DNA of 64,000 bases from Streptomyces sp. RKAG293. Lineage in GTDB: Bacteria > Actinomycetota > Actinomycetes > Streptomycetales > Streptomycetaceae. Shown piece by piece: positions 55,609-64,000 of the stretch (position 1 is its first letter; the number at the start of each line of letters is the position of its first letter). The stretch covers positions 4,904,501 through 4,968,500 of the forward strand of contig NZ_JAJOZB010000001.1 of assembly GCF_023701745.1 (NCBI RefSeq). The letters run 5' to 3'. The notes under the pieces are model-generated. The model had not been told where the DNA came from. It searched no databases and saw only the letters and a program-made list of their open reading frames with translations. Both the position numbers and the translations under genes were made by a program.

Positions 55609-57746
55609 ACGAAGACGGTGGGCAGGCCGGTGTCGGCGTGCAGGGGGATCGAGACGCCGCCGATGTCCCAGCGGTCGCAGGTGGCGAAGAGCGGGAGGAG
55701 GCCGATGGAGGCGTGTTCGGCGGCGTGCAGGGCGCCGGGGAGCTCCTCCGGGTGGATCCGCGCGGCGTCCAACTGGTCGTCGGTGACGGTCCACCACACC
55801 GCGCGGGTGCGCAGCGAGCGTGGCGGGAGGTCGAGTTTGGTCTCGCCGAGCACTTCACCGGTGATCAGCCGGCGGCGCAGGAAGGAGACGACCTGATGGG
55901 TGACCTCGACCGAGCCGAAGTGGACGCTGGCGGCGCCCCAGGACTCCTCCAGGTCGGTGGAGAGAACGGTGACGGAGGTGGTCTCACGGGCCATCGTCGA
56001 GTAGTCGGGGTCGGCCTCGCCGACCAGGGCCACGGCGTCCTCGAGGTCCAGGTGCTCGACCAGATACGTCCGGCCCTGGTGGAGGTGGACCGCGCCGTCG
56101 TGGACCGACGTGTGGGCGGAGGCGTCGTCGACGGTGCCGAGCAGCCGCCCGGTGGCGGACTCGACGACCTGGACGGCCTTTCCGCCGGCACCCCGGATGT
56201 CGGTGAGGTCGGCGGCGCGCTCCCGGCGGGTCCAGAAGTAGCCGCCGGCCCGGCGCCGCAGCAGGCCGCGGCGCACCAGCTGGGGGAGCAGGGCGGCGGT
56301 TTCGGGGCCGAAGAGCGTCAGATCGTCGTCGGTGAGCGGGAGCTCGGCGGCGGCGGCGCACAGATGGGGGGCGAGGACGTAGGGGTTGTCGGGGTCCAGG
56401 ACGGTGGATTCCACCGGGCGTTGGAAGATCGCCTCGGGGTGGTGGACGAGATACGTGTCGAGCGGGTCGTCACGGCCCACGAGGATCGCGAGCGCGCCCT
56501 GCCCGGCGCGCCCGGCGCGGCCCGCCTGCTGCCACATCGAGGCGCGGGTGCCGGGATAGCCGGCCAGCAGGACGGCGTCGAGGCCGGAGACGTCGACGCC
56601 CAGTTCCAGGGCGGTGGTGGAGGCCAGGCCGAGGAGCCGGCCCGAGTGCAGGTCGCGTTCGAGGGCGCGGCGCTCCTCGGCGAGGTAGCCGCCGCGGTAG
56701 GCGGCGACCCGGGAGGGCAGCGAGGGGTCGACGGCGGCCAGTTTCTCCTGGGCGATCAGGGCGATCAGCTCGGCGGCACGCCGGGAGCGGACGAAGGCGA
56801 CGGTGCGGGTGCCCTGGACGACGAGGTCGGTGAGGAGGTCGGCGCACTCGGCGGTGGCGGTGCGGCGGACGGGCGCGCCGTGCTCGCCGCTCATCTCGGT
56901 CAGCGGCGGTTCCCAGAGGGCGAAGGCCAGTTCGCCGCGGGGGGAGGCGTCGTCGGTGACCTCCACGACCTGGACGCCGGTGAGACGGCCGGCGGCCGCC
57001 GCGGGGTCGGCGGCGGTGGCGGAGGCGAGTACGAAGACCGGATCGGCGCCGTAGTGGGCGCACAGCCGCCGCAGCCGCCGCAGCACCTGGGCGACGTGCG
57101 AGCCGAAGACACCCCGGTAGGTGTGGCACTCGTCGATGACCACATACCGCAGTCGGCGCAGGTAGGAGGCCCAGCGGGCGTGGGCGGGAAGGATGCCGCG
57201 GTGCAGCATGTCGGGGTTGGTGAGGACGTACGTGGCGTACTGGCGGACCCACTCGCGTTCCTCGAACGGAGTATCGCCGTCGTAGAGCGCGGGACGGATC
57301 GCAGAACCGAGCGGTTTCGCGAGCGCGGCGACCGCCCGCCGCTGATCCGCTGCGAGGGCCTTGGTGGGCGCCAGATAGAGCGCGGTGGCCCCACGGCCGT
57401 TCGGAGCCTCGGAGCCGTCCAGGAGGGCGCTGAGGACCGGGGCGAGGTAGGCGAGGGACTTGCCGGAGGCGGTTCCGGTGGCGACGACCACCGACTGGCC
57501 CCGCATGGCGTGTCCGGCGGTGAGCGCCTGGTGCTCCCAGGGACGGGCGATACCGGCCGTCCGGATGGCCTCCAGCACCTCCGGACGGATCTGATCAGGC
57601 CAATCGGCATGGCGACCGACCCGCGGGGGCAAGTGCTCCGTATGGGTGATGCGTGCGGCTCGGCCTGCCCCCGTGGCGAGCCGCTCGAGAACGGTGCGGG
57701 GGGACGGCCGGCCGTGCGCCGACTGCGGAAGTTGATCCTTAGCCAT
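55305..57746 (-). CDS. DEAD/DEAH helicase with DUF1998 (MrfA/YprA-like)
   Basis: A helicase of about 813 residues. Motif I is VVVATGTASGKSLAYL, Ia YLAPTKALAADQ, II VIDECHTYRG, III LASATAAD, and the second RecA domain ends in QQAGRAGRAGQGA (motif VI). The C-terminal DUF1998/MrfA zinc site has four cysteines (CECEFGCPSCVQSPKCGN). MrfA helicases act in nucleotide excision of mitomycin-type adducts in Bacillus. ATG 57746 follows a -10-like CACACT (57755-57760 on the complement) by 8 nt; GTG 57752 is possible. Its last 300 bp overlap the tad operon end in antisense. Confidence 0.9.
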   Translation of the reverse strand: MAKDQLPQSAHGRPSPRTVLERLATGAGRAARITHTEHLPPRVGRHADWPDQIRPEVLEAIRTAGIARPWEHQALTAGHAMRGQSVVVATGTASGKSLAYLAPVLSALLDGSEAPNGRGATALYLAPTKALAADQRRAVAALAKPLGSAIRPALYDGDTPFEEREWVRQYATYVLTNPDMLHRGILPAHARWASYLRRLRYVVIDECHTYRGVFGSHVAQVLRRLRRLCAHYGADPVFVLASATAADPAAAAGRLTGVQVVEVTDDASPRGELAFALWEPPLTEMSGEHGAPVRRTATAECADLLTDLVVQGTRTVAFVRSRRAAELIALIAQEKLAAVDPSLPSRVAAYRGGYLAEERRALERDLHSGRLLGLASTTALELGVDVSGLDAVLLAGYPGTRASMWQQAGRAGRAGQGALAILVGRDDPLDTYLVHHPEAIFQRPVESTVLDPDNPYVLAPHLCAAAAELPLTDDDLTLFGPETAALLPQLVRRGLLRRRAGGYFWTRRERAADLTDIRGAGGKAVQVVESATGRLLGTVDDASAHTSVHDGAVHLHQGRTYLVEHLDLEDAVALVGEADPDYSTMARETTSVTVLSTDLEESWGAASVHFGSVEVTHQVVSFLRRRLITGEVLGETKLDLPPRSLRTRAVWWTVTDDQLDAARIHPEELPGALHAAEHASIGLLPLFATCDRWDIGGVSIPLHADTGLPTVFVYDGHPGGAGFAERAFHTARGWLTATREAIASCECEFGCPSCVQSPKCGNGNEPLDKPAAVRLLDCLLARETPPESGADPAADAATGPGGDPEAGPAPVGE

Positions 57747-57909
57747 CGGCACTCAGTGTGTCACCGGCGTGACGGACAATCGCAGGAAGGCGTCGTGCTG
57801 GCCCGCTGTGAAGTGATTGAATGCCATCGCGGCTGCCGATCCGTCCCCTCCCCTTCGGCGGGGAGGTCCCCGGGGGCGGCGCCGCTCGATGCAAGGTGCT
57901 GGAGGATCC

Positions 57910-58251
57910 GTGGACCTGTCCCTGTCGACTCGAACCGTTGGCGACCGTACGGTCGTCGAGGTCGGCGGCGAGATTGATGTGTACACCGCGCCCAAGCTGC
58001 GTGAGCAGCTGGTAGAGCTGGTGAACGACGGCAGTTATCACCTGGTTGTGGACATGGAGGGAGTCGATTTCCTCGACTCCACCGGTCTGGGTGTACTGGT
58101 CGGCGGTCTCAAGCGGGTGCGTGCTCACGAAGGCTCGCTGCGCCTGGTATGCAATCAGGAGCGCATTCTTAAGATTTTCCGGATTACTGGCCTGACCAAG
58201 GTGTTCCCGATCCACACCTCGGTCGACGAGGCTGTCGCGGCGAACGACTGA
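57910..58251 (+). CDS. bldG: Anti-sigma factor antagonist BldG
   Basis: A 113-residue STAS protein. VEVGGEIDVYTAPKLREQL and MEGVDFLDSTGLGVLVGGLK, with the phosphorylated Ser in DSTGLG, identify an anti-anti-sigma factor; the sequence matches BldG as I remember it from Streptomyces. GTG 57910 has GGAGG only 4 nt upstream; an upstream in-frame start at 57817 was rejected. BldG controls aerial growth and antibiotic production by partner switching. The anti-sigma gene follows 88 bp downstream. Confidence 0.95.
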   Translation: MDLSLSTRTVGDRTVVEVGGEIDVYTAPKLREQLVELVNDGSYHLVVDMEGVDFLDSTGLGVLVGGLKRVRAHEGSLRLVCNQERILKIFRITGLTKVFPIHTSVDEAVAAND

Positions 58252-58339
58252 TCATCCCGATCGTCGCAGGACGGGGGTACCGGGCGGTTTCGTCGCCCGG
58301 ACCCCTGTGATGCCCACCCATAGGAGCGAGGGGGAGGCC

Positions 58340-58771
58340 ATGCCCACCGTAGAACTGCTCTTCAGCGCTCAGCCCGAGCACGTGCGCACCGCACGGCTCG
58401 TAGCGGCTGCGGTAGCGCGCCGGGCGGGGGTGGACGAGGCAGTCCTTGACGAGGTGCGGCTTGCCGTGGGCGAGGCGTGCAGCCGAGCTGTCGGCCTGCA
58501 CCTGAGCAACGGCGTGGACCGGCCCGTGCGGGTGTTGCTGACCGAGGAGGAGAAGAAGTTCTCCATCGAGGTCGGCGACGAGGCACCGGGCTCACCGGCG
58601 GGCTCCGTCCCGTCGGCGCGCGGGTCCGGCGCCGATGACTCCGACGACGAGGGCGAGATGGGCCTGGCCGTCATCAGCGGTCTGGTCGACGACGTCGAGG
58701 TCACTGTCGGCGAGCACGGCGGCATCATCCGCATGAGCTGGCCGACGGCGTCCGCTGCCGTGCTCCCCTAG
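58340..58771 (+). CDS. BldG-associated anti-sigma factor (HATPase)
   Basis: A 143-residue GHKL ATPase-like protein that should bind BldG. The layout is VELLFSAQPEHVRTARLVAAAVARRAGV, an N-box-like segment VRLAVGEACSRAVGLHL, an acidic insert (SGADDSDDEGE) and a G-box-like MGLAVISGLVDDVEV. The Asn expected in the N box (EAxxN) is replaced by Arg. ATG 58340 has GGGGGAGG 3-4 nt upstream. Co-transcription with bldG is established in S. coelicolor for the matching pair. Confidence 0.88.
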   Translation: MPTVELLFSAQPEHVRTARLVAAAVARRAGVDEAVLDEVRLAVGEACSRAVGLHLSNGVDRPVRVLLTEEEKKFSIEVGDEAPGSPAGSVPSARGSGADDSDDEGEMGLAVISGLVDDVEVTVGEHGGIIRMSWPTASAAVLP

Positions 58772-59223
58772 GACCACCCCGGCCGTCCCTGAACCGGACG
58801 GCCCAACCGGCCCAACCGGCCCAACCGCAGCACCGGCAGCACGCGCCTCACCCGTATCGCTCATCCGCGACGGGCGGAACGGGCCCCCGCGGCGGCCCTC
58901 CTAGCGCTGCCCGGCGCCGTCTCCATGACGCCGCCCGCCGCGCCGGCCCCCGCTGCCTCCGCGCTGCCCTGATGCCGCCTTCGCGCGCCGTGACGCGGCC
59001 CTGGGCGCCGCCTTCCCCGTGCCCGATTCTTCACCGCATTCGGTGGTTTACGCGCCCGAGGGGAATTCCGGCTTCCCCGACACAGGCGAATTCTGATCCC
59101 GCGCACTGTTTTGATCTAGTCCCGCTCCCTACAATCCGTCCATCTTTGCTCAGCTCGCTGAGCGTCGCGGCTGTGGGAGTCGCAGGAGCCGCGCGCCCAT
59201 GCGCCAAACGTCAAGGAGGACGA
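58772..59223. other. Leader and promoter region of the pyrophosphatase gene
   Basis: This 452-bp gap begins with three GGCCCAACC repeats (58801-58828), continues with Ala/Pro-codon-like GC-rich DNA without a supported start, and becomes AT-richer at 59100-59160. TACAAT at 59130-59135 is a possible -10 box, and GCTCAGC-TC-GCTGAGC (59148-59163) is a perfect short hairpin between it and the gene. I see no convincing gene on either strand. Confidence 0.5.
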
Positions 59224-61623
59224 ATGGCGGGGCCACTTACCCCTCACACGCACGACATCGCTCAGGCACTGGCCGCCGGGCCGGTACTGACCGACGGCAA
59301 TCGGAATCTCGTACTGATCATCGTGGTCGTCGCACTGGCGGCACTGGCGCTCGCCGGAGTGCTGGTACGTCAAGTGCTCTCGGCGGACGAGGGCACCGAC
59401 GGCATGAAGCGCATCGCGGCCGCCGTGCAGGAAGGCGCGAACGCCTACCTGGCACGGCAGTTCCGTACGTTGGGGATCTTCGCCGTGGTGGCGTTCTTCC
59501 TGCTCATGCTGTTGCCTTCGGACAACACTTCGCAGCGAATCGGCCGTTCGGTGTTCTTCCTCGTGGGCGCCGTCTTCTCGGCGGTCACCGGTTATGTCGG
59601 CATGTGGCTGGCGGTGCGCGCCAATGTGCGCGTGGCGGCCGCCGCGCGGTCGGCCACCCCCGCGCCGGGGGAGCCGAAAGCGGATCTGACCGATGTCTCG
59701 CACCGCGCGATGAAGATCGCTTTCCGCACCGGTGGTGTGGTCGGCATGTTCACGGTGGGCCTCGGTCTGCTGGGTGCCTCGGTCGTCGTGCTCCTTTACA
59801 AGGCCGACGCGCCCAAGGTGCTGGAGGGATTCGGATTCGGCGCGGCCCTGCTCGCGATGTTCATGCGTGTCGGCGGCGGCATCTTCACCAAGGCCGCCGA
59901 CGTGGGCGCCGACCTGGTCGGCAAGGTCGAGAAGGGCATCCCCGAGGACGACCCGCGCAATGCCGCGACCATCGCGGACAACGTGGGCGACAACGTCGGT
60001 GACTGCGCCGGTATGGCCGCCGACCTCTTCGAGTCCTACGCCGTCACCCTGGTGGCCGCACTCATCCTGGGCAAAGTGACGTTCGGCGACGCCGGGCTCG
60101 CCTTCCCGCTGCTCATCCCCGCGATCGGCGTGCTCACCGCGATGGTCGGCATCTTCGCGGTCGCGCCGCGCCGCTCCGACCGCAGCGGGATGACCGCCAT
60201 CAACCGCGGCTTCTTCATCTCCGCCGTCATCTCCCTGGTGCTCGTCGCCGTGGCGGTCTACCTCTATCTGCCGGCCACCTACGCGGAGCTGAAGGGCGTC
60301 CCAACCGACATCGCCGGCCACCCGGGCGACCCGCGCGTCCTCGCGCTCGTCGCCGTCGCCATCGGCATCGTGCTCGCCGCGCTCATCCAGCAGCTCACCG
60401 GCTACTTCACCGAGACCAGCCGGCGTCCCGTCCAGGACATCGGCAAGTCCTCGCTGACCGGCGCGGCCACCGTGGTCCTCGCCGGCATCGCCATCGGCCT
60501 GGAGTCGGCGGTCTACTCGGCGGTGCTGATCGGGCTGTCGGTCTACGGGGCGTTCCTGCTCGGCGGCACCTCGGTGTGGCTCGCGCTGTTCGCCGTCGCG
60601 CTGGCCGGCACCGGCCTGCTCACCACCGTCGGCGTGATCGTGGCCATGGACACCTTCGGCCCGGTCTCCGACAACGCCCAGGGCATCGCGGAGATGTCCG
60701 GGGACGTGCACGGCGAGGGCGCCCAGGTGCTCACCGACCTGGACGCGGTCGGCAACACCACCAAGGCGATCACGAAGGGCATCGCCATCGCCACGGCGGT
60801 GCTCGCCGCGACCGCGCTCTTCGGCGCGTTCAAGGAGGCGATCGACACCGCTGTCGCGGGCGCCCACATCTCCACGTCGGACCTGCGATGGCTCAGCCTC
60901 GACATCTCGCAGCCGAACAACCTGTTCGGGCTGCTGCTCGGGGCGGCCGTGGTGTTCCTGTTCTCCGGCCTCGCCATCAACGCCGTCTCGCGTTCCGCGG
61001 GTTCGGTGGTCTACGAGGTGCGGCGGCAGTTCCGCGAACACCCCGGGATCATGGACGGCACCGAGCTGCCGGAGTACGGCAAGGTGGTCGACATCTGCAC
61101 GAAGGACGCGCTGCGCGAGCTGACCACCCCCGGTCTGCTCGCCGTCCTCGCGCCCATCGCGGTCGGCTTCTCCCTCGGCGTCGGCTCGCTCGCCTCGTAC
61201 CTGGCGGGCGCGATCGGCACCGGCACCCTGATGGCGGTGTTCCTCGCCAACTCCGGTGGCGCCTGGGACAACGCCAAGAAGCTGGTCGAGGACGGAAACC
61301 ACGGCGGCAAGGGCAGCGAGGCGCATGCCGCGACCGTCATCGGTGACACCGTCGGCGACCCGTTCAAGGACACCGCAGGACCGGCGATCAACCCGCTGCT
61401 CAAGGTCATGAACCTGGTGGCGCTGCTGATCGCCCCGGCGGTGGTGAAGTTCTCGTACGGCGACGACGCGAACCTCGGGGTCCGCATCACGGTGGCGGTG
61501 GTCTCGATCGCCGTCATCGTCGGCGCGGTCTACAACTCCAAGCGACGTGGCATCGCGATGGGTGACGACAACAACAACGCGCCGACGCCGGAACGCTCGG
61601 CCGATCCGGCGTCGGTCTCCTGA
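59224..61623 (+). CDS. hppA: H+-translocating pyrophosphatase (K+-independent)
   Basis: A 799-residue membrane pyrophosphatase with about 16 helices that couples pyrophosphate hydrolysis to proton export. Signature loops: GGGIFTKAADVGADLVGKVEKGIPEDDPRN, DNVGDNVGDCAGMAADLFES, and GDTVGDPFKDTAGPAINPLLK, all with the Asp clusters for Mg-PPi. The sequence GNTTKAITKG has Lys where K+-dependent enzymes have Ala, which indicates the K+-independent subclass. ATG 59224 has AAGGAGGA 4 nt upstream. Single gene ending in a strong terminator. Confidence 0.96.
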   Translation: MAGPLTPHTHDIAQALAAGPVLTDGNRNLVLIIVVVALAALALAGVLVRQVLSADEGTDGMKRIAAAVQEGANAYLARQFRTLGIFAVVAFFLLMLLPSDNTSQRIGRSVFFLVGAVFSAVTGYVGMWLAVRANVRVAAAARSATPAPGEPKADLTDVSHRAMKIAFRTGGVVGMFTVGLGLLGASVVVLLYKADAPKVLEGFGFGAALLAMFMRVGGGIFTKAADVGADLVGKVEKGIPEDDPRNAATIADNVGDNVGDCAGMAADLFESYAVTLVAALILGKVTFGDAGLAFPLLIPAIGVLTAMVGIFAVAPRRSDRSGMTAINRGFFISAVISLVLVAVAVYLYLPATYAELKGVPTDIAGHPGDPRVLALVAVAIGIVLAALIQQLTGYFTETSRRPVQDIGKSSLTGAATVVLAGIAIGLESAVYSAVLIGLSVYGAFLLGGTSVWLALFAVALAGTGLLTTVGVIVAMDTFGPVSDNAQGIAEMSGDVHGEGAQVLTDLDAVGNTTKAITKGIAIATAVLAATALFGAFKEAIDTAVAGAHISTSDLRWLSLDISQPNNLFGLLLGAAVVFLFSGLAINAVSRSAGSVVYEVRRQFREHPGIMDGTELPEYGKVVDICTKDALRELTTPGLLAVLAPIAVGFSLGVGSLASYLAGAIGTGTLMAVFLANSGGAWDNAKKLVEDGNHGGKGSEAHAATVIGDTVGDPFKDTAGPAINPLLKVMNLVALLIAPAVVKFSYGDDANLGVRITVAVVSIAVIVGAVYNSKRRGIAMGDDNNNAPTPERSADPASVS

Positions 61624-61667
61624 CCGGGATCCACTGATCCGGATCAGGACCGACGGCACGTCAGAAC

Positions 61668-61704
61668 GGCGGCGGGCGGCACCTTTTGGGTGCCGCCCGC
61701 CGCC
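61668..61704 (+). terminator. Terminator of hppA
   Basis: A perfect 16-bp GC stem (left arm 61668-61683, GGCGGCGGGCGGCACC; right arm 61689-61704) with loop TTTTG, 45 bp after the hppA stop. Confidence 0.85.
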
Positions 61705-61842
61705 GTGCGCGAGTGTACCGACACCGGCCGATCCTTGGTGCAAATGGCTTCAATAGGGGATGAATCTTCCTTCGGACTCGTGGTCGACACCCATTTGGCG
61801 TGTAAGTTCCGGGGCCGTAGAGCCATGGAAGGGACACAACCG

Positions 61843-62400
61843 GTGAAGAAGAAGCTCGTGGGCGCGCTGTCCGGTGCCGCTCTGCTCCTTGCGTTGACGG
61901 GATGCAGCAGCGACGACTCGAACGACAAGCTGGACGCCTGGGCGAAGACCGTCTGCGACCAGGCCTCGGCACAGACCCAGAAGATCAACGACGCGAACAC
62001 GGCCATCACGAAGGTCGACAAGAACGGCAAGCCGGCGGATGTGAAGGCGGCGGACTCCGCGGCCTTCCAGCAGATCTCCCAGGCGTACGCGTCCCTCGCC
62101 GTCATCGTGGGCAAGGCCGGGGCGCCACCCGTCGACAACGGCACGGAGCAGCAGAAGAACGCGGTCGCCGACCTCACCAAGGCGTCGGTCGCCTACGCGG
62201 CGGTGAAGACCACGGTCGACAAGCTCGACACGGCGGACCAGGCGAAGTTCGCCGACGGCCTCACCGTGGCCTCGGCCGCGGCCGACAAGGCCAACAAGAC
62301 CGCGGAGACGGCTCTCAACACCCTGCGCGAGGGTGAGGTCGGCAAGGCGATGGCCAACCAGCCCGGCTGCAAGACCGGAGCCTCACCGTCGGCCACCTGA
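61843..62400 (+). CDS. Small secreted lipoprotein
   Basis: A 185-residue lipoprotein. The signal peptide KKKLVGALSGAALLLALTGC ends in the lipobox LTGC. The mature part is helical and Ala/Lys/Asp-rich (DAWAKTVCDQASAQTQKIND ... AAADKANKTAETALNTLREG) with two cysteines (VCDQ and GCKTG near the end) that could pair. GTG 61843 has GGAAGGGA 8 nt upstream and was chosen over ATG 61825. It follows the hppA terminator. Family name unknown to me; such proteins are usual beside hppA in Streptomyces. Confidence 0.8.
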   Translation: MKKKLVGALSGAALLLALTGCSSDDSNDKLDAWAKTVCDQASAQTQKINDANTAITKVDKNGKPADVKAADSAAFQQISQAYASLAVIVGKAGAPPVDNGTEQQKNAVADLTKASVAYAAVKTTVDKLDTADQAKFADGLTVASAAADKANKTAETALNTLREGEVGKAMANQPGCKTGASPSAT

Positions 62401-62416
62401 CCGGGACCGGCGACCG

Positions 62417-62497
62417 GACCGGCGACATGACGCATTGACCGGACCGGCGACCCCGACCGGCGACATGACGCGTTGACCGGACCGGCGACATGACGCG
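62417..62497 (+). repeat. Three direct copies of GACCGGCGACATGACGC
   Basis: GACCGGCGACATGACGC starts at 62417, 62455 and 62480, with additional GACCGGCGA fragments between. It lies just after the lipoprotein stop and before a hairpin. The copies are unequally spaced (38 and 25 bp), so this is not a CRISPR array. Confidence 0.6.
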
Positions 62498-62533
62498 CCC
62501 GGCGCGTCCCTGACCCGATCCGAGGATCCGACA

Positions 62534-62566
62534 CGGCCCGGCACCCCTCCGGGGGGCGCCGGGCCG
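62534..62566. terminator. Hairpin terminator before the methyltransferase gene
   Basis: CGGCCCGGC (62534-62542) pairs with GCCGGGCCG (62558-62566), and the interior CCCC/GGGG can extend the stem. Likely terminates the lipoprotein transcript. Confidence 0.6.
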
Positions 62567-62590
62567 CGCTCGGTCCGCGACAATGGGGGC

Positions 62591-64000
62591 GTGAGTACCC
62601 CGCCCCTCTCCAAAGCCCCGCCCCTCCCCGCCCCGGACCACGCGGAACAGCTGCGTGACGCCCTGCGGGCCGCCGCCTTCACCGCCGACGGCTGCCTCGA
62701 TCTGCTCGGCGCCACCGCCTACGCGGCCCTGTCCCGGGCCGAGACCGTGCCCGCGCTGCGCGCCACGCGCGGCGGCAGCCCGCTGGAGTCGCTGGTGCGG
62801 CTCTTCCTGCTGCAGCGGCCGGTGACCCACGAGCGGCTGCGCGCCGCGCTGCCCGTCGACGTGTGCCTCGCCGACGGCTGGCTGGTCAGGGACGGCGACG
62901 AGCTGCGCGCCACCGTGGACGTACGCCCGTACGCCGGGGACGGCGGCGAGGACTGGTGGATCGTCTCCGACCTCGGCTGCGCCGTCGGCGGGGCCGGCGG
63001 CATCGGCACGGCGCCCGGCGTGGACCGGGCCGATCTGGTGCTGGGCGTCGGAGGGGCCTCCACGACGCTCGCGGGCCTCACCGTCCGCGACCCGGCGGGC
63101 TCCGCGCTCGACCTCGGCACCGGCTCAGGCGTCCAGGCGCTGCACGCCTCCCGGCACGCCACCCGCGTCACCGCGACCGATGTGAACGCCCGCGCCCTGC
63201 ACTTCGCGCGGCTCACCCTCGCGCTCTCCGGCGCGCCGGAGGCCGATCTGCGGCAGGGCAGCCTCTTCGAGCCGGTCGGCGAGGACCGCTTCGACCTGAT
63301 CGTGTCCAACCCGCCGTTCGTCATCTCCCCGGCGGGCCGCTTCACGTACCGCGACGGCGGGATGCGGGGCGACGACCTGTGCCGCACCCTCGTCCAGCAG
63401 TCCGCCGCGCACCTCAACGACGGCGGCTACTGCCAGCTCCTCGCCAACTGGCAGCACACCGAGGGCGAGGACTGGCGGGAGCGGCTGGCCGGCTGGGTGC
63501 CGCGCGGCTGCGACGCCTGGATCGTGCAGCGCGAGGTCCAGGACATCACCCAGTACGCCGAGCTGTGGCTGCGCGACGGCGGTGACCACCGCGACGACCC
63601 CGAGCGGTACGCGGCCCGCTACGACGCCTGGCTGGACGAGTTCGAGCAGCGCAAGGTCAAGGGCATCGGCTTCGGCTGGATCACCCTCCGCAAGTCCGGC
63701 TCCGACCGGCCGGCGATCACCGCCGAGGAATGGCCGCACCCCGTGGAGCAGCCGCTCGGCGCGCACATCAAGGACTGGTTCGTCCGCCAGGACTTCCTGC
63801 GCACGCACGACGACGCGGCGCTGCTGGAGGCGCGCTTCCGGCTCGCCGACGAGGTGGTGCAGGAGCAGGTGGGCCTGCCGGGCGCCGAGGACCCGGAGCA
63901 CGTGGTGCTGCGCGCCAACCGCGGTATGCGGCGCGCCACCAAGGTCGACACGGTGGGCGCGGGCTTCGCGGGCGTGTGCGACGGGACGCTGCCGGCCGGC
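62591..64000 (+). CDS. SAM-dependent methyltransferase with N-terminal helical domain (partial)
   Basis: The frame starts at GTG 62591 and stays open to the window edge (470 codons), so the C-terminus is missing. The first 170 residues are a helical/beta domain (LRDALRAAAFTADGCLDLLG, LESLVRLFLLQRPVTHERL) seen before methyltransferases in actinomycetes. The class I fold follows: SALDLGTGSGVQALHASRHA (SAM), VTATDVNARALHFARLTL, and the catalytic NPPF in DLIVSNPPFVIS, which indicates N-methylation of a glutamine, adenine or guanine. GACAAT (62579-62584) lies 6 nt upstream, suggesting a leaderless start. Substrate unknown. Confidence 0.85.
   Translation, partial: MSTPPLSKAPPLPAPDHAEQLRDALRAAAFTADGCLDLLGATAYAALSRAETVPALRATRGGSPLESLVRLFLLQRPVTHERLRAALPVDVCLADGWLVRDGDELRATVDVRPYAGDGGEDWWIVSDLGCAVGGAGGIGTAPGVDRADLVLGVGGASTTLAGLTVRDPAGSALDLGTGSGVQALHASRHATRVTATDVNARALHFARLTLALSGAPEADLRQGSLFEPVGEDRFDLIVSNPPFVISPAGRFTYRDGGMRGDDLCRTLVQQSAAHLNDGGYCQLLANWQHTEGEDWRERLAGWVPRGCDAWIVQREVQDITQYAELWLRDGGDHRDDPERYAARYDAWLDEFEQRKVKGIGFGWITLRKSGSDRPAITAEEWPHPVEQPLGAHIKDWFVRQDFLRTHDDAALLEARFRLADEVVQEQVGLPGAEDPEHVVLRANRGMRRATKVDTVGAGFAGVCDGTLPAG

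Noticed and set aside
58861..59106. Small minus-strand gene between the anti-sigma gene and hppA
   Set aside because: Arg/Gly/Ala low-complexity frame without start signals; third-position pattern is not convincing.
59116..61743. 875-codon minus-strand frame opposite hppA
   Set aside because: His/Asp/Gly/Arg-rich antisense translation of a membrane protein gene; no motifs.
62417..62497. CRISPR array
   Set aside because: Only three short copies at uneven spacing with no unique spacers of constant length.

Overview
The window is chromosomal DNA of a high-GC actinomycete, almost certainly a Streptomyces. GC at third codon positions is very high, GTG starts are common and genes often overlap by 4 bp (ATGA/GTGA). 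Marker genes of the genus are present: dnaK-grpE-dnaJ-hspR, bldG with its anti-sigma partner, DUF397/DUF5753 regulator pairs, twin GAF-ANTAR proteins, Crp and the Ssd-Tad cluster. I see no prophage, insertion sequence, tRNA, rRNA or CRISPR array. Both window ends cut through genes.

Left part (1-16500), proteostasis. An HspR-controlled operon dnaK-grpE-dnaJ-hspR (411-4610) carries HspR inverted repeats in its promoter and a strong terminator. After an FBP zinc-finger gene comes a small regulatory island: a membrane protein, a HATPase, a DUF5753 XRE regulator and a DUF397 protein. Next, on the minus strand, is a second, divergent Hsp70 operon: a lid-less DnaK, a membrane-anchored J-like TPR protein without HPD, and a GrpE-like protein. 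Then come a PPOX-fold protein, clpB with its own HspR operator, a YbjN protein and a PIG-V-like glycosyltransferase.

Middle (16700-33500), metabolism and signalling. Two GAF-ANTAR proteins, a class I/II aminotransferase, a Cys/Gly/His-rich small membrane protein, a DUF2617 protein beside a membrane-bound spermidine-synthase-like protein, an SRPBCC protein, aldose epimerase, pyrE, fba, a DUF3151 protein and a DUF3152 putative metzincin. A three-gene kynurenine operon (tryptophan dioxygenase, kynureninase, formamidase-like hydrolase) should convert tryptophan to anthranilate. A NarL-type two-component system follows.

Right part (33500-64000). Crp, endonuclease III, a NUDIX hydrolase, MarP-like protease, an epoxide-hydrolase-like protein, a holin-X family membrane protein, NhaA with an unusual acidic tail, acetyl-CoA synthetase, a SulP-carbonic anhydrase fusion, a deacetylase-like lipoprotein, a CooC/MinD-like ATPase, a degenerate Fic-like protein and a HAD phosphatase. 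A 6C small RNA lies between the HAD gene and the seven-gene ssd-tad pilus operon. A DUF1998 (MrfA-type) helicase, bldG, its anti-sigma factor, a K+-independent H+-pyrophosphatase, a lipoprotein and a truncated methyltransferase close the window.

A window-wide pattern is that many monocistronic genes start 6-9 nt after a TAnnnT-type -10 box and lack a Shine-Dalgarno sequence, which suggests leaderless mRNAs. All assignments were made by reading the sequence and from memory of protein families; no database search was run.
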